NCBI GenBank assembly: GCA_964020975.1
Contig: OZ026625.1
Location: 36,197,606-36,261,605, forward strand
Source of the DNA: Hermodice carunculata
Taxonomy: Eukaryota; Annelida; Polychaeta; Eunicida; Amphinomidae
Direction of reading: 5' to 3'
DNA: 64,000 bases
In this document: positions 38,513-50,744 of the stretch, one piece after another
Layout of the letters: the number at the start of each line of letters is the position of its first letter
Numbering within the stretch: the first letter of the stretch is position 1
The notes under the pieces: generated by a model
Told to the model about the DNA's origin: nothing
Database searches by the model: none
The model's input: only the letters and a program-made list of their open reading frames with translations
Program-made: the position numbers and the translations under genes

Positions 38513-39727
38513 TGTCAAATACCATGGGGTGTATTTGTATTTTCCCTGGCTTTTCGCGGTGTTTCTTATTTCGTTCGGGTCTTGTTTTTATGTTTGTTCA
38601 CCTTTTCACGTCTTTTCTCTGTTTGTTTTGCTCTTTGATCAGCTTCCATGTTTGTTGTTCTTTTGCAAGGTTCAAGGATATTTCAGGCTTCATTATTAGT
38701 GGACCCTATTCCAAGTGTCACTAGATCGTGTTTTACATTAGCTAGTTCTGGTCGTAGAAAGGTTTTGTATGATAATTAATGGTCATTTTTTTCTTGTTTG
38801 TGTTTTTAACCTGTATCAATTCCGGATTGAACATTTCATTATTTCATTTCACTTATTACCCCGCTTGCGGTGTTTTCCGTGAATAATTTTGTTTTAGTGG
38901 ATTTGGATTTGTATGTGTGTTTTCTTGTTAATTTGCCCGATTTAACTTGAGTTATACTAGACGATAAGCCCAATTTCTCATTGTGTGATTTCAGTCCTTC
39001 CACTGCTAGGCTTGCTCATGGGTCATGTTCAAGATGTGTTTTCCATTTGAGCCATGGGTCTATATGGTTATTCCCAGCAGTTGCTTTGTCAACATGCAAT
39101 TCAGCTGTACGAGCTTTGCGTGCACTATATGGTATGCTTAGCTATTTTTCTATATATGCACACGTTTGGAATTTTCCACTCTTTAGAAACCTGCTTTCTC
39201 TGCCAGTTTGGTTTGCATATTTCTGGTTAAATAAAGGCATACATATTGCATAAGTGAGATTATTGTATGTATTTTTGGGCCATTTATTAAGTTTTGGTAT
39301 TATTTATATTGATAACTATGCGCACTGCTCGAGTCAATGATAATAGATTTATGATGAATATTTCGCACATTAGAAGGTGCATGCGCCTGCTATTTAGTGA
39401 TCAGCCGATTTTGTGGTTCAACCTAATTTTTTTGTGATAGTATTTAGCATAACGCATTGTTTATGTAGATTGTGATTCAAGTGAGCTTGTGTTTATTTAT
39501 TTGGATAGTAGGTTTGTATATAGTATGCTGTTCATAAATTTAACTGAGTATTCGTATTATGTATAATGGGGTACTTGTATTGGATTAGAAAATGATTGTT
39601 TATGTCCAAATCATAAAGTGTGATGTATAGATACATTTGTTTGTGAAGATGTATTTCTTTACATACAATCATAAAGTGTGATGTATAGATATATTTGTTT
39701 GTGAAGATGTATTTCTTTACATACAAT
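38513..39727 (+). repeat. 3' LTR of the BEL/Pao fossil, with a 58-bp tandem duplication near its end
   Basis: It starts TGTCAAATACC and carries the same landmarks as the 5' LTR. A 58-bp unit starting TCATAAAGTGTGATGTATAG occurs twice in tandem (39611-39668 and 39669-39726), with one visible difference. The duplication is much younger than the LTR pair. Confidence 0.8.
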
Positions 39728-41215
39728 TAATTTATTTATATTCACGCGAGGCATCCATTCGCTTGTTTTAGTAAATTTAAGTTGTTTTGTGCAAGATGAT
39801 AATTGTCTACTTTGCATGGCTTGTTGTTAATTCGACAGTGCAGACAGCAAGTAATAATGTACTGATATTTGCGACCAAAGGGATGTCTGTTGCCAGATTA
39901 CTGTAATTAGTCATGAGGGCTAATACGTTCTTACTTGTTACTGTGCTTTCGTAATGGAAGGAAGAGTGATCTAGAAGTCATCAGTTTTACTTGTTCACTC
40001 ATTTGTGTCTCAAGTACATTGTAGGAGCCTACATGTGAACAAATTGTCCAATGGCAAGCCTGCAAACTCCACCGGTGTCCTTCTGTGTGGGCTTGTTTTG
40101 GTGGGGATTCCCAAGGGTACTTTAATATTGAGGATACTTACAAAACTATCAGACTCATTCATATATTTTAAATTAATAAGACTGACTGCCACATTCATCA
40201 TACGATAAGATATAACATTTCCCCACTGCTTGTGAAAATGAAGAAAATATCGCATTGGATAGGCAATTGTTTGTGGTAATTCTTGTGCTGCCAATCAATT
40301 GTTGCACTACTGCTAAACTAATTTTGCACTTTTTGCAATGCGAGACCGAATATATCGACGTAGATTATTCGGTTCAACAAGTGATAACTTTATGGCAGTC
40401 ACAACATATTAAAGTAGGCAATATCTTACTGTAGTTCCGGAATGGGATATACAGATTGTTCTGTGGTTTAATCGTCTCTTGTTTTATATGGTTTCTCTGG
40501 TCTTGGGAAGGGAACAGTCAAACAATTGTGAGTGTGTGTGTGTGGGGGGGGGGGGGGGCAGATGAAACTGTTGAATACTATAGAATGGCACATTTCATCT
40601 TTTGATGTCCTAAGTAATTTAGCGATATTATTACCTCTGAGTTAAAGCTCACAGAATCTTTTTCATTATAACTTTATTTGGTCACCAATTAACCTTTTTG
40701 TGTGGTATAGTTAAATCATAAGCTTTAGTTATCCTGTCTTGGGCAGACTGTTACACTTGGCTTCTGAAACAATGGAAGATAAGGAATGTAATGATAAGGA
40801 GCTTTGCTTTCTGTATCATATACAGGCTAATGGATATTACATGGCTCAGTTAAATATAATATGTTAAAGGGGACAGCATACCATTAGGTAAGTAGGCTTT
40901 ATATTTTGTTTTATGTAAAACATATGAAAACAATTTTTTTGTGGTTCTGAATATATATATATCTGTGCATGCACTATAGATATAGAGTTTGTAAAGATAA
41001 GTATTTGCCTAATATCAGTCATTTCAGAATTAACGGTGCCATCTGCTATGAATGCATATGTTTTGCTAATGCTGAATGTTTTGTACCTGCTCAAATGGTC
41101 CAGATACTGCATGCTTGGATAACATGTAGAATTTATTATTTAGCTTTCCGTCTAGTTGTATATCCCCCGTAGTTCTTATTTTGCTCAATATATGGATAAT
41201 AATCCACAAAATACA
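39728..41215. other. Non-coding stretch
   Basis: Contains a (TG)n-poly(G) run at about 40530-40558. No coding signal. Confidence 0.45.
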
Positions 41216-41520
41216 ACAAAAAAAGCGGCAGTCAGCAGCAGTTGCGAGCAGATATACAATTGAGAGAGCCTGTCGCTGTGCACCACTGTCTGCTGCTAAG
41301 TATTGCTGTCTGCCGCCAACCCCAAACAGCCCATGCTCACCTGCAGCGGCTGTTCACTACCAGACACCAGTGTCTGCCGCGCCAAAAGTTTGACATATGC
41401 TGCAGCAGGCCTATACTATGGTGTTACAAGGCAGTATACCTCGACAAGCAGTGCAGAAACTACGCACTTTAGCCCACTGTAACATCTGCTGCAGCAGGCC
41501 TATACTATGGTGTTACATAA
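41216..41520. repeat. CTG/CAG-rich island with a 33-bp direct repeat
   Basis: This short stretch is richer in G+C than its surroundings, with repeated CTGC, GCAGC and TGTCTGCCG words. TGCTGCAGCAGGCCTATACT followed by ATGGTGTTACA occurs at 41395-41428 and 41484-41517, 89 bp apart. The second copy is also bounded by TAACA and TGTTA as a small inverted repeat. It may be one and a half units of a satellite or a small transposon end. No protein is recognised. Confidence 0.6.
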
Positions 41521-41538
41521 TATGTGACATACCAACCT

Positions 41539-41558
41539 AAAAAAAAAAAAAAAAAAAA
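41539..41558. repeat. Poly(A) tract
   Basis: About 20 A just downstream of the CTG-rich island. It could be the tail of a plus-strand retroposon that includes the island. Confidence 0.9.
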
Positions 41559-42655
41559 GACATCACATATTAGATGTGCTGAAATATTCTGCATACAAGA
41601 GACATCCTCAGGTCATTAGAATAACCAGATTTCGTCCTGGGTGCTAGCTTTGTAATCTTAGGGCCGTCGATTTTTTCCATGTGAGTTTTGCCCTTAGGGG
41701 GACTCGACCCCTGTGCCTTACAAAAGTTCTTTACCTATGCGATGCAAGGGACATCACAAATCAAGATAATGGAGTCAAAATTACATTTATTCCTGTCTGT
41801 ATTGCACATCAGCTTCATTTTTTCTGCAAAGTATGGCTTTTGGTAATGCCTCAATGGTAAATCATCTTCTATATAATATATTTTGAACTGTTCCAGTGCC
41901 AGCTTTTGTACTGGTACTACATATCTGTATTTACACAAAATATAATTGTCGAGATCCACGGCTTTCCACTACACGCATTGGGCACAACGCAGCCAAAGTG
42001 CGACGAGGAACGCTCACAGTCTCTGTCTTAATGCTTTGCTTGTGAAACTAACCAGAGCCCGCACTTTTGAAAAAAAACGGGTTAAAAAGGTCTTAGTCCG
42101 CGCACCTCAATCATGTATTACAGAAACACATTGACACTCTACCCCCCCCCCCACCCCGCCAAAAAGATATATAGTAGCGGTAGTGGTTAGAAGCGCATTT
42201 GATTCGAATTGGCAAGGGTGCATATTTTCAATTCGTTGCATTTTGGGAGACGGCAAAGGCCCCGTAAATAAGATAAGTTGATAAGGACTATTGGTTATAT
42301 TTTGCTGAGAGAACAGTTTTGTAGGGAAGCACAGACACAGACAGGCACCCAAACAAACACAAGCTGAGGTGCGCCTTTTTATGATATTCGATAACCTTGT
42401 ATACTTTTTTAATTGTAAGTAAAACACCTTATCTTTGTATGTACTGGTACGAGTGGAAAAAGTTTGATATCAGGCAATGGGCATTTTCACTTTGTCAACA
42501 GCATTGGACACATACCCTAATGGCACACTCACAGCTAAAACCCAAGGTTAGCATTTAGAAGTTCCATTGCTGTCCATTAAATACTCTTGAAGACTCGCAC
42601 GACATTAAATTAGCAGACACACTGTCAGAAGCATCACATGGCTCCATAAAAATTT
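41559..42655. other. Non-coding stretch
   Basis: Holds a poly(C) run (about 42142-42153) and a weak tRNA T-arm-like word near 41696-41711. No gene recognised. Confidence 0.45.
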
Positions 42656-42660
<5 letters not shown>

Positions 42661-42732
<72 letters not shown>

Positions 42733-42747
42733 GTGTGTGTGTGTGTG
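42661..42747. repeat. (TA)n then (TG)n microsatellite
   Basis: About 67 bp of TA, a short CACATG link and about 16 bp of TG. The order is the same as at 1249-1335. Confidence 0.96.
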
Positions 42748-42750
42748 CAC

Positions 42751-43985
42751 ATGTATTCAGACTAAGTGACCCCACATTTCTTATTAAAAGTGATACTGTG
42801 ATATTTACCTAATAGGCTAGCGGTAAATGCTTCAAAAGTGCCCTAAAAATAGGTGCAACCGCAACCAAAGGTATAACAAAACACAACCTATGTCAAAATG
42901 TGCGCACATGTCTCCTCTTTACAGAAAAATAGGTTGTGGAGTCCGAAAAGCGTTTTTTGGTATGTTCACACGCCCGTTTCTATGGCAACCTCTATTTTTT
43001 AGAAAATGACTACTTCCCACTTATTTTTTAATATCTGCCTTAATTTTGAAGATAAGCACTCCAAATTTCATCAGAAGGTAGCACTAACCTAACTCTTTCA
43101 ACAAGCGTGAAGCTTTAACAAATTATTTTGACTAACATCATTATTATTATAATTATATGCAAAATTTTGTCATCTATTTGGCAATATAAATACCTCTATT
43201 TGGTGATGTTGTTTGCTGCAGTTGCCAAATTACCAAAAATGGGGCTAATTGTTAAATGATGAAGGTAATATATTTCCAGGGATATACTGATACCAAATTT
43301 ATTGGAGTATATGAAGTGGACACCGTAACATGTATGCAAATTAGGCTTCAAATGTTGGGTTTTTTGAAGCCATTCTAGAGATGTATATCACACATTATGT
43401 GCTGTACCAATGCAAAAAGTTACATTTCCTTGAAAAGTGCTTCAAAGCATATAGAACATAGAATCCCAATCGTCTTAACTACAATTTTCGTTCACAGCTT
43501 TACTGGAATTTCATGGGTCCGCCACGGGGGAGGGGGGGGGGGCGGCGGCATTATGTTTATGGGTTGTCTGGTCTGGCTAGCTTGTGTAAAAGTGCTTATT
43601 CCAGAACGCATTGTTGGAATTTGAGCAAATTTAGCATATATATTACCGAAAAAAAATATATAAAGTGAAGACAATTAAGAAACCCTATCATTAAATTTAT
43701 GCAAATGATGTCATTTTGAAACTAGGATTTTACAATTTATGTGTTGTGTTGTAGAGGCACCAGAAAGCACAAATCTGGGCACATTTCTTTAACTTCCAGG
43801 GTCCATGTCGGATTCTTACTCTGCTATGTGATTGTCTCATTATCAGTGTTATTGAGAATGACTGTGCATATTGTCAAAATGTGTTGCATGATTGATAAAA
43901 TACACATGGTGAACTGGATTACTTTTTTAAATGAAGCTTGGACCTGGTAAGAACACCCACGCTTTAATGTATTTGCAGGTTACAT
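42751..43985. other. Non-coding stretch
   Basis: Contains a G-run cluster (43524-43550) followed by GGCGGCGG. No coding signal recognised. Confidence 0.45.
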
Positions 43986-43989
43986 AATT

Positions 43990-44427
43990 TTGTACCGTGA
44001 ACCTAAAATCATGAACCTGAAACCGCCATCGAAGAAGCCACCCCCAGCCAAGCTAAATCCCAATACCTGTGTTTTATGTAGCAAAGCTCTCAACAAAGCA
44101 AAAGGGACTGATTACAAAACTACTTTCGACAAGCTACGATATACGCTTGCCTCCACCACAGACCGATCAGCTGCTCAACTACCGCCTACTGAGGATGCAT
44201 TTGAGCAACATGTGAAAAGGGCACAATACCAATGTGCCATCTGGTGCCACAGTGGCATTGATCAATTACATACAGCTCTTAAAGCACTATCATTTCGAGA
44301 CAGAACAAAAATTAATGAATATTTGGGTCTTACTGATTCAGAACACACATTTCCGCAAAAAAATTGTGAAATTGTGTACACTTACACAACAACTATTCGG
44401 AAACCATATTCTAAAAAGAAAAAATAA
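43990..44427 (+). CDS. Unrecognised 145-codon ORF with a CVLC motif and an LPPTEDAF block
   Basis: The frame carries a Pro/Lys-rich start, then NTCVLCSKALNKAKG (a single CxxC, like half a zinc knuckle). AQLPPTEDAFEQHVKRAQYQ and CAIWCHSG follow, and it ends in a Lys-rich tail. The block LPPT-x3-F-x2-H-x2-RA-x-YQ-x2-IW looks conserved rather than random. I recall similar blocks in transposon-associated proteins but cannot name the family. It lies directly upstream of a Penelope-like RT remnant in the same orientation and may be part of that element or an older host exon. The start at 43990 is the first Met. A frame open further upstream is possible. Confidence 0.45.
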   Translation: MYREPKIMNLKPPSKKPPPAKLNPNTCVLCSKALNKAKGTDYKTTFDKLRYTLASTTDRSAAQLPPTEDAFEQHVKRAQYQCAIWCHSGIDQLHTALKALSFRDRTKINEYLGLTDSEHTFPQKNCEIVYTYTTTIRKPYSKKKK

Positions 44428-44429
44428 AT

Positions 44430-45260
44430 CAAATGTTTTGCAGCATTCCTTTCAAACACAAAATTATTGATTCACTGAACATTCAGTCCCTTTTCAAATT
44501 AAAATTTGTTAATAACCTGATTCCAAAGGAGTGCAAAATAAAAGACACCCCCTACCACATCACTTCCTATAAACATGGCAACAATATTGGACAAAGTATC
44601 ATGAATTAAAAGCAATTTCTGGCTTCAATTACTCTTGAAGATATCGCAGCGATTCAAAATTGTGACTGTATGTCTAACAGTTAATGTTCTGATTTTGTTG
44701 ATGCATACCACAACCTTGTATTTACAGGTAATTTGGATGTCATGCAAAATTCAAGTTTAAAAGAAATTATGAAAAAAATACAAAGTTTCAGATATGTCCC
44801 AAGTTGAACATTGACAGGATTTTTACAGGATACATGTGATGCTTTTGATTCCTACTGTATGAAATGGGCAAAGAAAGAAAAAATAGAATTTCAGAAATTT
44901 AAAGGATGGTTATCAAACTTGAAAAAAGTCCCTGGAAAAAGAATTTATTGTTACAAATCCCACATTAAGAATTTCAATATGGTTAATCTAAAACAACCTG
45001 AAGTTTCAAAAGCAGTCAAAGAACTACAACAACGTTTTGTAGTCACAAACATCGATAAGGCAGGGAACAATGTCGGGATCATCTGCAAAAAATATTATCT
45101 GGATTGTTTGAAAAAGAACTTGGTATAAACAATATTTTAGACATGAGAGGAAATGACGTATATAAATTACACAAACAATCCATTGATAATTTGACAAATA
45201 CACATAAGGATGAGATGAAAAGGAATATTAATGGCAGACATACAATATGTGGATGACCTT
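44430..45260 (+). mobile_element. Penelope-like retroelement fragment (N-terminal and early RT part)
   Basis: Blocks in order are KIIDSLNIQSLFKLKFVNNL, then KDTPYHITSYKHGNNIGQS (about 44460-44600) and FVDAYHNLVFTGNLDV (about 44695-44745). WAKKEKIEFQKFKGWL (about 44865-44915) and RFVVTNIDKAGNNVGIICKK followed by YYLDCLKK (about 45030-45115) come next. The last resembles the start of the RT in a widespread invertebrate Penelope-like group that reads FVxxPxDKAxNNxxxxCKxYY. Stops and a frame change occur. The palm with the catalytic aspartates and any GIY-YIG endonuclease are absent, so it is a 3'-truncated dead copy. Confidence 0.65.
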
Positions 45261-46015
45261 GCACTTATTCCCAACGCCACAGTGCCACTGGCGCCATCCA
45301 TTTCTAGGTCCGCTGAATATGTCCGGTTCACACAGGCTTCTTATTTTGGTGTGTTTTTGCTATTTTTTGACTTCTTCTCCAGAACCGTGTCTCAGATTAA
45401 GCTGAGACTGTGTGGATATGTTTATTGTGGAAGGGTCAAACAAAGTTGCTCGCTAAGTAGCACTGCTGTAGATTCTTGATTTTTTGATGTTTTTTTTTTC
45501 AGTTTGGGCACTTATCAGTAAATGAACGTTTCCTATTGATTAATATGTAAGTCGATAGGCATTTTAATGCTCATTCATATTTTCAACTTCTTCTCTGAAA
45601 CCAGAAACCGGGATGACCTTAAACTTGGTGGCAATGTACCTTGGGTAAATCTGTACCAGGTTTGTTCAAATGGTCACCTCCATTGATTATTATTTTTTTA
45701 GTGGTGGTGCATATTCATAATTTGTGATTAAAATTAACACCTGTCAGGTTTCATAATTTTCATCGCTGACTCTTCAGAATTCTTGAGGAGTGAATGAAGC
45801 TGCATCTCATCATAACACGTCTAACCTTAGCTGGTAAAACATAATGAGTGAGATATATTTTTAGTAAATGGTGTATTTTCCTTTGACATCAAGACATGCA
45901 CTGAGCACATTTACCTTGCAACAGTTTTTATTTTTGGCCTTTTACACCGAGTTCAAATTTACTAATTTAGCCGTAGTTACAATCCATAACATGCTCAAAA
46001 AGTTGTTCACTGGGT
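45261..46015. other. Non-coding stretch with repeat family R, copy 2
   Basis: CTTCTTCTCTGAAACCAGAA and AAACTTGGTGGCAATGTACC, then TTGGGTAAATCTGTACCAGG (about 45585-45660), align with 49010-49060 and loosely with 21660-21720. The rest is unrecognised. Confidence 0.5.
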
Positions 46016-46160
46016 GAATGGAAACTGGACTGAACAACGATATACAGATTTATATAGGTTTGACAGTGACAGGTTAGCTTATGGAGTGTCAAGAGTTTGG
46101 ACTGCGGAATAGGGTAATGACTGCAAAGGAGTGGCTTTGGACGGAAGGACACAAATACAA
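46016..46160 (+). repeat. Dispersed repeat shared with 4196-4330, copy 2
   Basis: Same orientation as copy 1. The best-conserved core runs from GACAGGTTAGCTTATGGA to GGAATAGGGTAATGA (46068-46121), then weaker similarity to about 46160. Confidence 0.7.
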
Positions 46161-48895
46161 TAACGGAAAAATACCGGGTATAAAGTGCATATGAACTTAT
46201 GTCTGATGTACTTCCCAGTATGAGTTGAAACCTCTGATGCCATTTAGTTACACTGAACTAGAGCTTTCAAAATTAAGAAACGTCATTTAAATGTGACTGC
46301 AGATATGAGAGGTGCGGTCTTCAAACACACATACACACACAGCCTTTAGTAACAGCATGATTGTAAAGGAAAATTAAACCTTCCAGTCTGGGTTTTGTGG
46401 GTGTGTTATAATTGTCAAACTAACTATTGACACTTCATTTGGAGGTGCAACGCCCTTTACCTACCTGGTGCCTTTCTGTAGAGTCACTTATCTATAAAAT
46501 TTGTTGCATTTGTCTTTGTTGTTCTTTCTGTCATCTGAGATAAACCACTGTTTTTTAATGTACCATCAGATTGTATTTGTACCCTTTTCTGTCGTCCACA
46601 AAATAAAATCTTTGCAAATGTTTCTCGAAATTTCCTGAAATAGAAAATGTTATTTTCTTATAGCATTGCAAATTTCCTGTTATATATTCAACTCTTCAGT
46701 GAAAAGTTTATGGACTATGGGCATAATGTCCTCGATATTTTGGCAAGCTGCATCGTGTTACATGCAAAAATACGGATTGTTTATGATTCCCTTAGCGTAT
46801 TGGAAATACTGAACTTTCTATACATGAAAGATCCTTAAGATGCATCACTTATCATGACAGTTGTGCGACCTGTAAAGAAATGGAGAGGTCTCCAAGTAAA
46901 TGGCTGTACTCTGGCACTGCTAACTTGCCAAGTTCAAATAAAGAAGTCTTTGTTTCCTCTACTTTGGAAGACTCGCGGGTCATTCAGTACAATCCAGTGG
47001 AGACACGTCATTAAATGCCACAAAAAAAAAAAAAAAAAAAAAAACAAAACAAAATATATATATACATATTTATTTTGAAAACAAAAATAATTAGCAATGA
47101 GGAAAAGCTAGTTTTATCATAATAAGTTTCCTTAACCAAACAGGCAGTGGCATCTTTGTGCTAAATTGACCAAGCATTCGCGGGCTCATTGTTGAAACTT
47201 TAGTTGTATCTTAATGTGTGGGGTAGAATCTAAATATTGTCCATGAGAGGAGGGTCATTGTCAGGTGCAATATCACTCCCAGCTTAATTGAATCCTGCGT
47301 AATCACCACAGCACATTTGAATTTGCTATAATTTAGCCTTGAATTTACGTCAAGGTAACACATACGATGTTTCATCTTTTCTTTTTCCAGGAAATACCTC
47401 TCATGCACCAATACCAAAATCTACACTTAAATATTTTAGGGTTACCCCTCAAACAACACATTTTAGTAAGTGACCCTTCGGCCCTCACAACCAGGTCCAG
47501 AACACCTATATTTAGCATCAATAGAGAAATTGAAGCCCCCTGTTTCAAACATTTTCATCTTATCAACCAAATACTAAAATTTAGTAGGCTTGACAATCAT
47601 GCTTCTGAATGAGTTCATGGTCAAGTCTGGATTTGCTGGCAAGATGGGTTAAGGTGTACTGATCCGCATTGCGCAACATGGAGTTGTAGAATGTGACCTC
47701 GCTCTCAATATCCATAACTTTTTTTTCCGAATATATAAATATCCAAGTATCATCGGAACAAGCAGGCTCTCAAAATTGTCCACAGGCATGCTAACCTATG
47801 GGTGTTCCTAAAATGCAATTTTATGGAACAGTTACCCGCCTATGTCATATTTCCACCCACTAAACGTGTCTGCACAATGACCACCTTGTTTGCTGTCCTA
47901 AAGCTGGCAAAGTGGCGAAAAGTACAATGGTGTGGCCTTGTGTGCAGCAAATGAATTTCAAAAAAGTGATTTTGGTCCTTGTGATCAGGGCAAGCTAGTC
48001 AATGCTACCTGCATGTATTCCCCCTCAAGCGCTTTCAAATTAGTGAGGGAAATTTCCAAGCTTCAACTCATATTGGTGAGGACTTATTAGTCAAACACTT
48101 ATATTAACTAGAGAAGCTTTATAAACTCAGGTCCTAATCACCTATGCTTAGTCTTTGTTTAGCTGTTACAAATGATTTTTATGAAGCATACAATCAAAAT
48201 ATAAGGTCAGAAGTTCACGTAGAAATCACCTTCATACACATACACCAATGCAAAGCGCATGCTATAGATCACAATAGAATATCTACATTCTGGCTCAAAC
48301 CCTTCTTATAATATCAACCAAACACTACAACATAGGACAGAAGCTGTATTAGCTTTGACACTATTTGGCATTTTCCTTTTAAAGAATACGCATCCCTCTA
48401 GGCAATAATAATTCTAAAATTTTACCATTTTTAAGGTGTAAGGGAGTTCAAGTTTACTTTCAGATATACCAATAACCAACTACCAAATGGTGTTCAAATT
48501 ATGTTCAAACATCCTCCATCAGCTGCGTATACCAGTAACTATGGCAGTTTACTCCCCCATGGCAAGTTTTAAAAAAATGTGTCAGGAAAAAGAACTAAAT
48601 TCTCACCCGCCTAGAGGTAACGTCCTGGAATAAATGCTACAGATACATGTGGAATGAAACATGCATGTACCAGGCGAACCTCATATTTATGCAACACAAA
48701 CAGAAGGTTCTGTTAATTTCATTTTATGTAAACGTGCTTATAACTAAGTAAATCATGCTAACAATACAACAACGTTTCAAATGCACCTGTCCTAGTGGGA
48801 AAATTTATTACTTTCATGAAATTTTCATTGCATTATCCTTACAGATCTGCCGCCAAGATGGCATCAAATTACGTGTTTGCCTGAAGAAGGCAAGA
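46161..48895. other. Non-coding stretch of about 2.7 kb
   Basis: A 22-bp A-run (47022-47043) preceded by an open frame from 46854 could be the 3' end of a retroposed sequence, but the body is not recognisable. No exon could be supported. Confidence 0.4.
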
Positions 48896-48899
48896 AGCT

Positions 48900-49400
48900 T
48901 TTAAACTCAGCTGACTTGTCAGGCAGTTGAGCTTATGGTATAATCGTTTATCCGTCATCCATTTGTCTACGATACACACGTTTCACTTCACCAAACAATT
49001 TGTAAGATCCACTCCAAACTTGGTCATGTACCTTGGGTACATTTCTACTACATGGGTGAAAGAGTCGTGCTTCAGGGAGTAGAAAATATAAATATCTTAT
49101 TTTTTTTAATTTTCAAAAATCTTCTCTGAAAATTCTTTACCAATAGCTTTGAAACTAAATGAGAACACCCCAGCAAACCCCTGAAGCTGAAATCACTCAA
49201 TGGATGGCACAACAATATTTTTAATATACTTTAGAACTTCAAGTGGTTTATCCATTACTTGGACTTGGACTCCAAGTCCACAAGTCACATTATGCTGAAA
49301 CTTTGGTGAAAATTTACCTTGTAGAAGGGTCGAATAAGTGGGATCATCGGTTGTAATATTCATTGTTGTTGACTTCCTAGATATTTTTCAATTTGAATAC
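48900..49400 (+). repeat. Dispersed repeat family R, copy 3
   Basis: CTCAGCTGACTTGTCAGGCA and GTTGAGC, then GTTTATCCGTCATCCATTTG, CCAAACTTGGTCATGTACCT and TGGGTACATTT. This is the longest and best-ordered copy of the family in the window. Copies at 21545 and 45583 share its parts in the same order. Confidence 0.55.
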
Positions 49401-49639
49401 TTGTTGGTTGATGCATACATTCCTGTTGATTACTAAGTTAGTATGTGAGGATTGCAGTGGTATTTCACTTTTTTGGCATTTCCCCCAGAACTGCCAGGCA
49501 TAACCATTTCAAACATGGTGATAAATTTTGGGTTTTAAGTGGCTACGCTTATATGCTTTGAAAAAAGATGGAGATTTTAGTTAATAAAGAACACAACAGA
49601 TATTGAGAGGAACAATTTAAAACAACAGTTGCCTTTTAT

Positions 49640-49652
49640 GGGGGGGGGGGGG
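49640..49652. repeat. Poly(G) tract
   Basis: About 13 G directly at the left edge of the duplicated segment below. Confidence 0.9.
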
Positions 49653-49654
49653 GC

Positions 49655-49930
49655 TGTCTGTCTCATGTCGGGTGTGGAATTTATATTTTCATCTTGATAA
49701 TGGAATATGAATGTCGATGTTTTGATCATTCTTTTCTTTTGCAGTGTTTAGCTTGCGCTCTTTGTTGCGTTAATATGTATGAAAATGGATAATGTTTTAC
49801 TGAACTGTTTCATAAATGCTTCATTGGATATATTGTGATGTAGGCACTGTTCTTTGAGATATAGTTATAATGGAGGTAGAGAATTTTTTATTAACATTCC
49901 AAATTCATGAATATCACGAAAGCAATGCAG
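49655..49930 (+). repeat. Duplicated segment, copy 1 (pair with 53612-53878)
   Basis: ATGAATGTCGATGTTTTGAT, a ...TTCATTGGATAT... stretch, ATAATGGAGGTA and ATGAATATCACGAAAGCAAT align in order with 53612-53878. Spacing is nearly equal and substitutions are many. The segment ends inside the open frame described next, so it covers its presumed 5' flank and start. Confidence 0.65.
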
Positions 49931-50190
49931 GCCAACCAATTTTTGCTGTCAACTCAGGTGAATGACAATTTAGGAGACAGACTTGCCATGGCTCATTTTA
50001 TTTTTGGTGCAAGGGAAAATTTCGAGTTGTATGTGGTTGGGCCTTTATATCGTGGACAAAACGTTGTATTTAATGAAGAATATTTCAAAAGTTACGAAGA
50101 CCAGTTTAAACCACTAGCAGCAAGGGGCATTTCAATTGCTAAAGGACAAATCGATCCCAGAGATGAATCAAGCGTTGTTGCCCTTGGCAA
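49871..50190 (+). CDS. Unrecognised coding-like exon or gene relic
   Basis: Two overlapping frames look protein-like. From ATG 49871 the frame reads MEVENFLLTFQIHEYHESNA ... PIFAVNSGE, then stops. The next frame carries on at VNDNLGDRLAMAHFIFGARE, NFELYVVGPLYRGQNVVF and FKSYEDQFKPLAARGISIAK to 50190, where a GTGAAT donor-like site follows GGCAA. The simplest reading is one protein with a frame break near 49960. Codon content and hydrophobic/charged alternation look real. The family is not recognised. An enzyme-like alpha/beta fold (VNSGE...GDRLAMAHFIF) is only a guess. Confidence 0.45.
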
Positions 50191-50744
50191 GTGAATTCTT
50201 TCATTCTTCTTTGGGTGTAACCTCAAATGATAATGTAGATGCAGTAAAGCATACAAAGTATGCTTTGCAAAGCAATCAAATACATATCGCTAATGCGACA
50301 GCTACCAGTTAGATCTTACTCAATAAAACACATTCAGCTGTTACTCAATATTAGCAAATTTAACACAAATTAACCAATAAAACTGCAAAAATGAATGCAA
50401 ATGTTAAAGGTATTCATCTAAAACGGAATTTCATTAGACCATCGGTTATTTTTGATCACAGAATTTGTAATGCTCATCATTAAGTCCATATTGTCTATTT
50501 TGCCTGCTGGCAAATGTAGTGGAATTCAGCTTCCCGAAAAAAATTTACTGTTCAGGCAACTCATGGGCAATCGCCAATCGACCTTCTACTTCCCACTAAT
50601 TAAACACTCACCTTAAACAAAATAGTTAGAAATTGTCATAGTTATTTCCATTACCATGTGAACGACAAACTGATATTATTGGCTATTATAAACATTTGAA
50701 ATGTGCACTTTTGCCGCTTTCAAATTTTCTTCATCTATTTGCAG

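Larger units (their letters stand above)
33645..39727 (+). mobile_element. BEL/Pao LTR retrotransposon fossil
   Basis: Two direct LTRs, both starting TGTCAAATA, flank an internal region. Similarity identifies a retropepsin-like part (about 34.66-34.87 kb) and a BEL/Pao reverse transcriptase starting near 35.19 kb with the family motif VVFDCAA. An RNase H-like stretch (about 36.15-36.6 kb) and the zinc-binding start of an integrase (about 36.95-37.26 kb) follow. No gag or envelope part was recognised. It is clearly broken, with of the order of ten or more interruptions. The two LTRs differ by many substitutions and length changes, so insertion is old. No nested insertion was identified. Confidence 0.85.

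Noticed and set aside
41696-41711. tRNA T-arm-like word (GGGGGACTCGACCCC)
   Set aside because: No A-box, acceptor stem or anticodon arm could be paired around it, so it is not called as a tRNA or tRNA-derived SINE.
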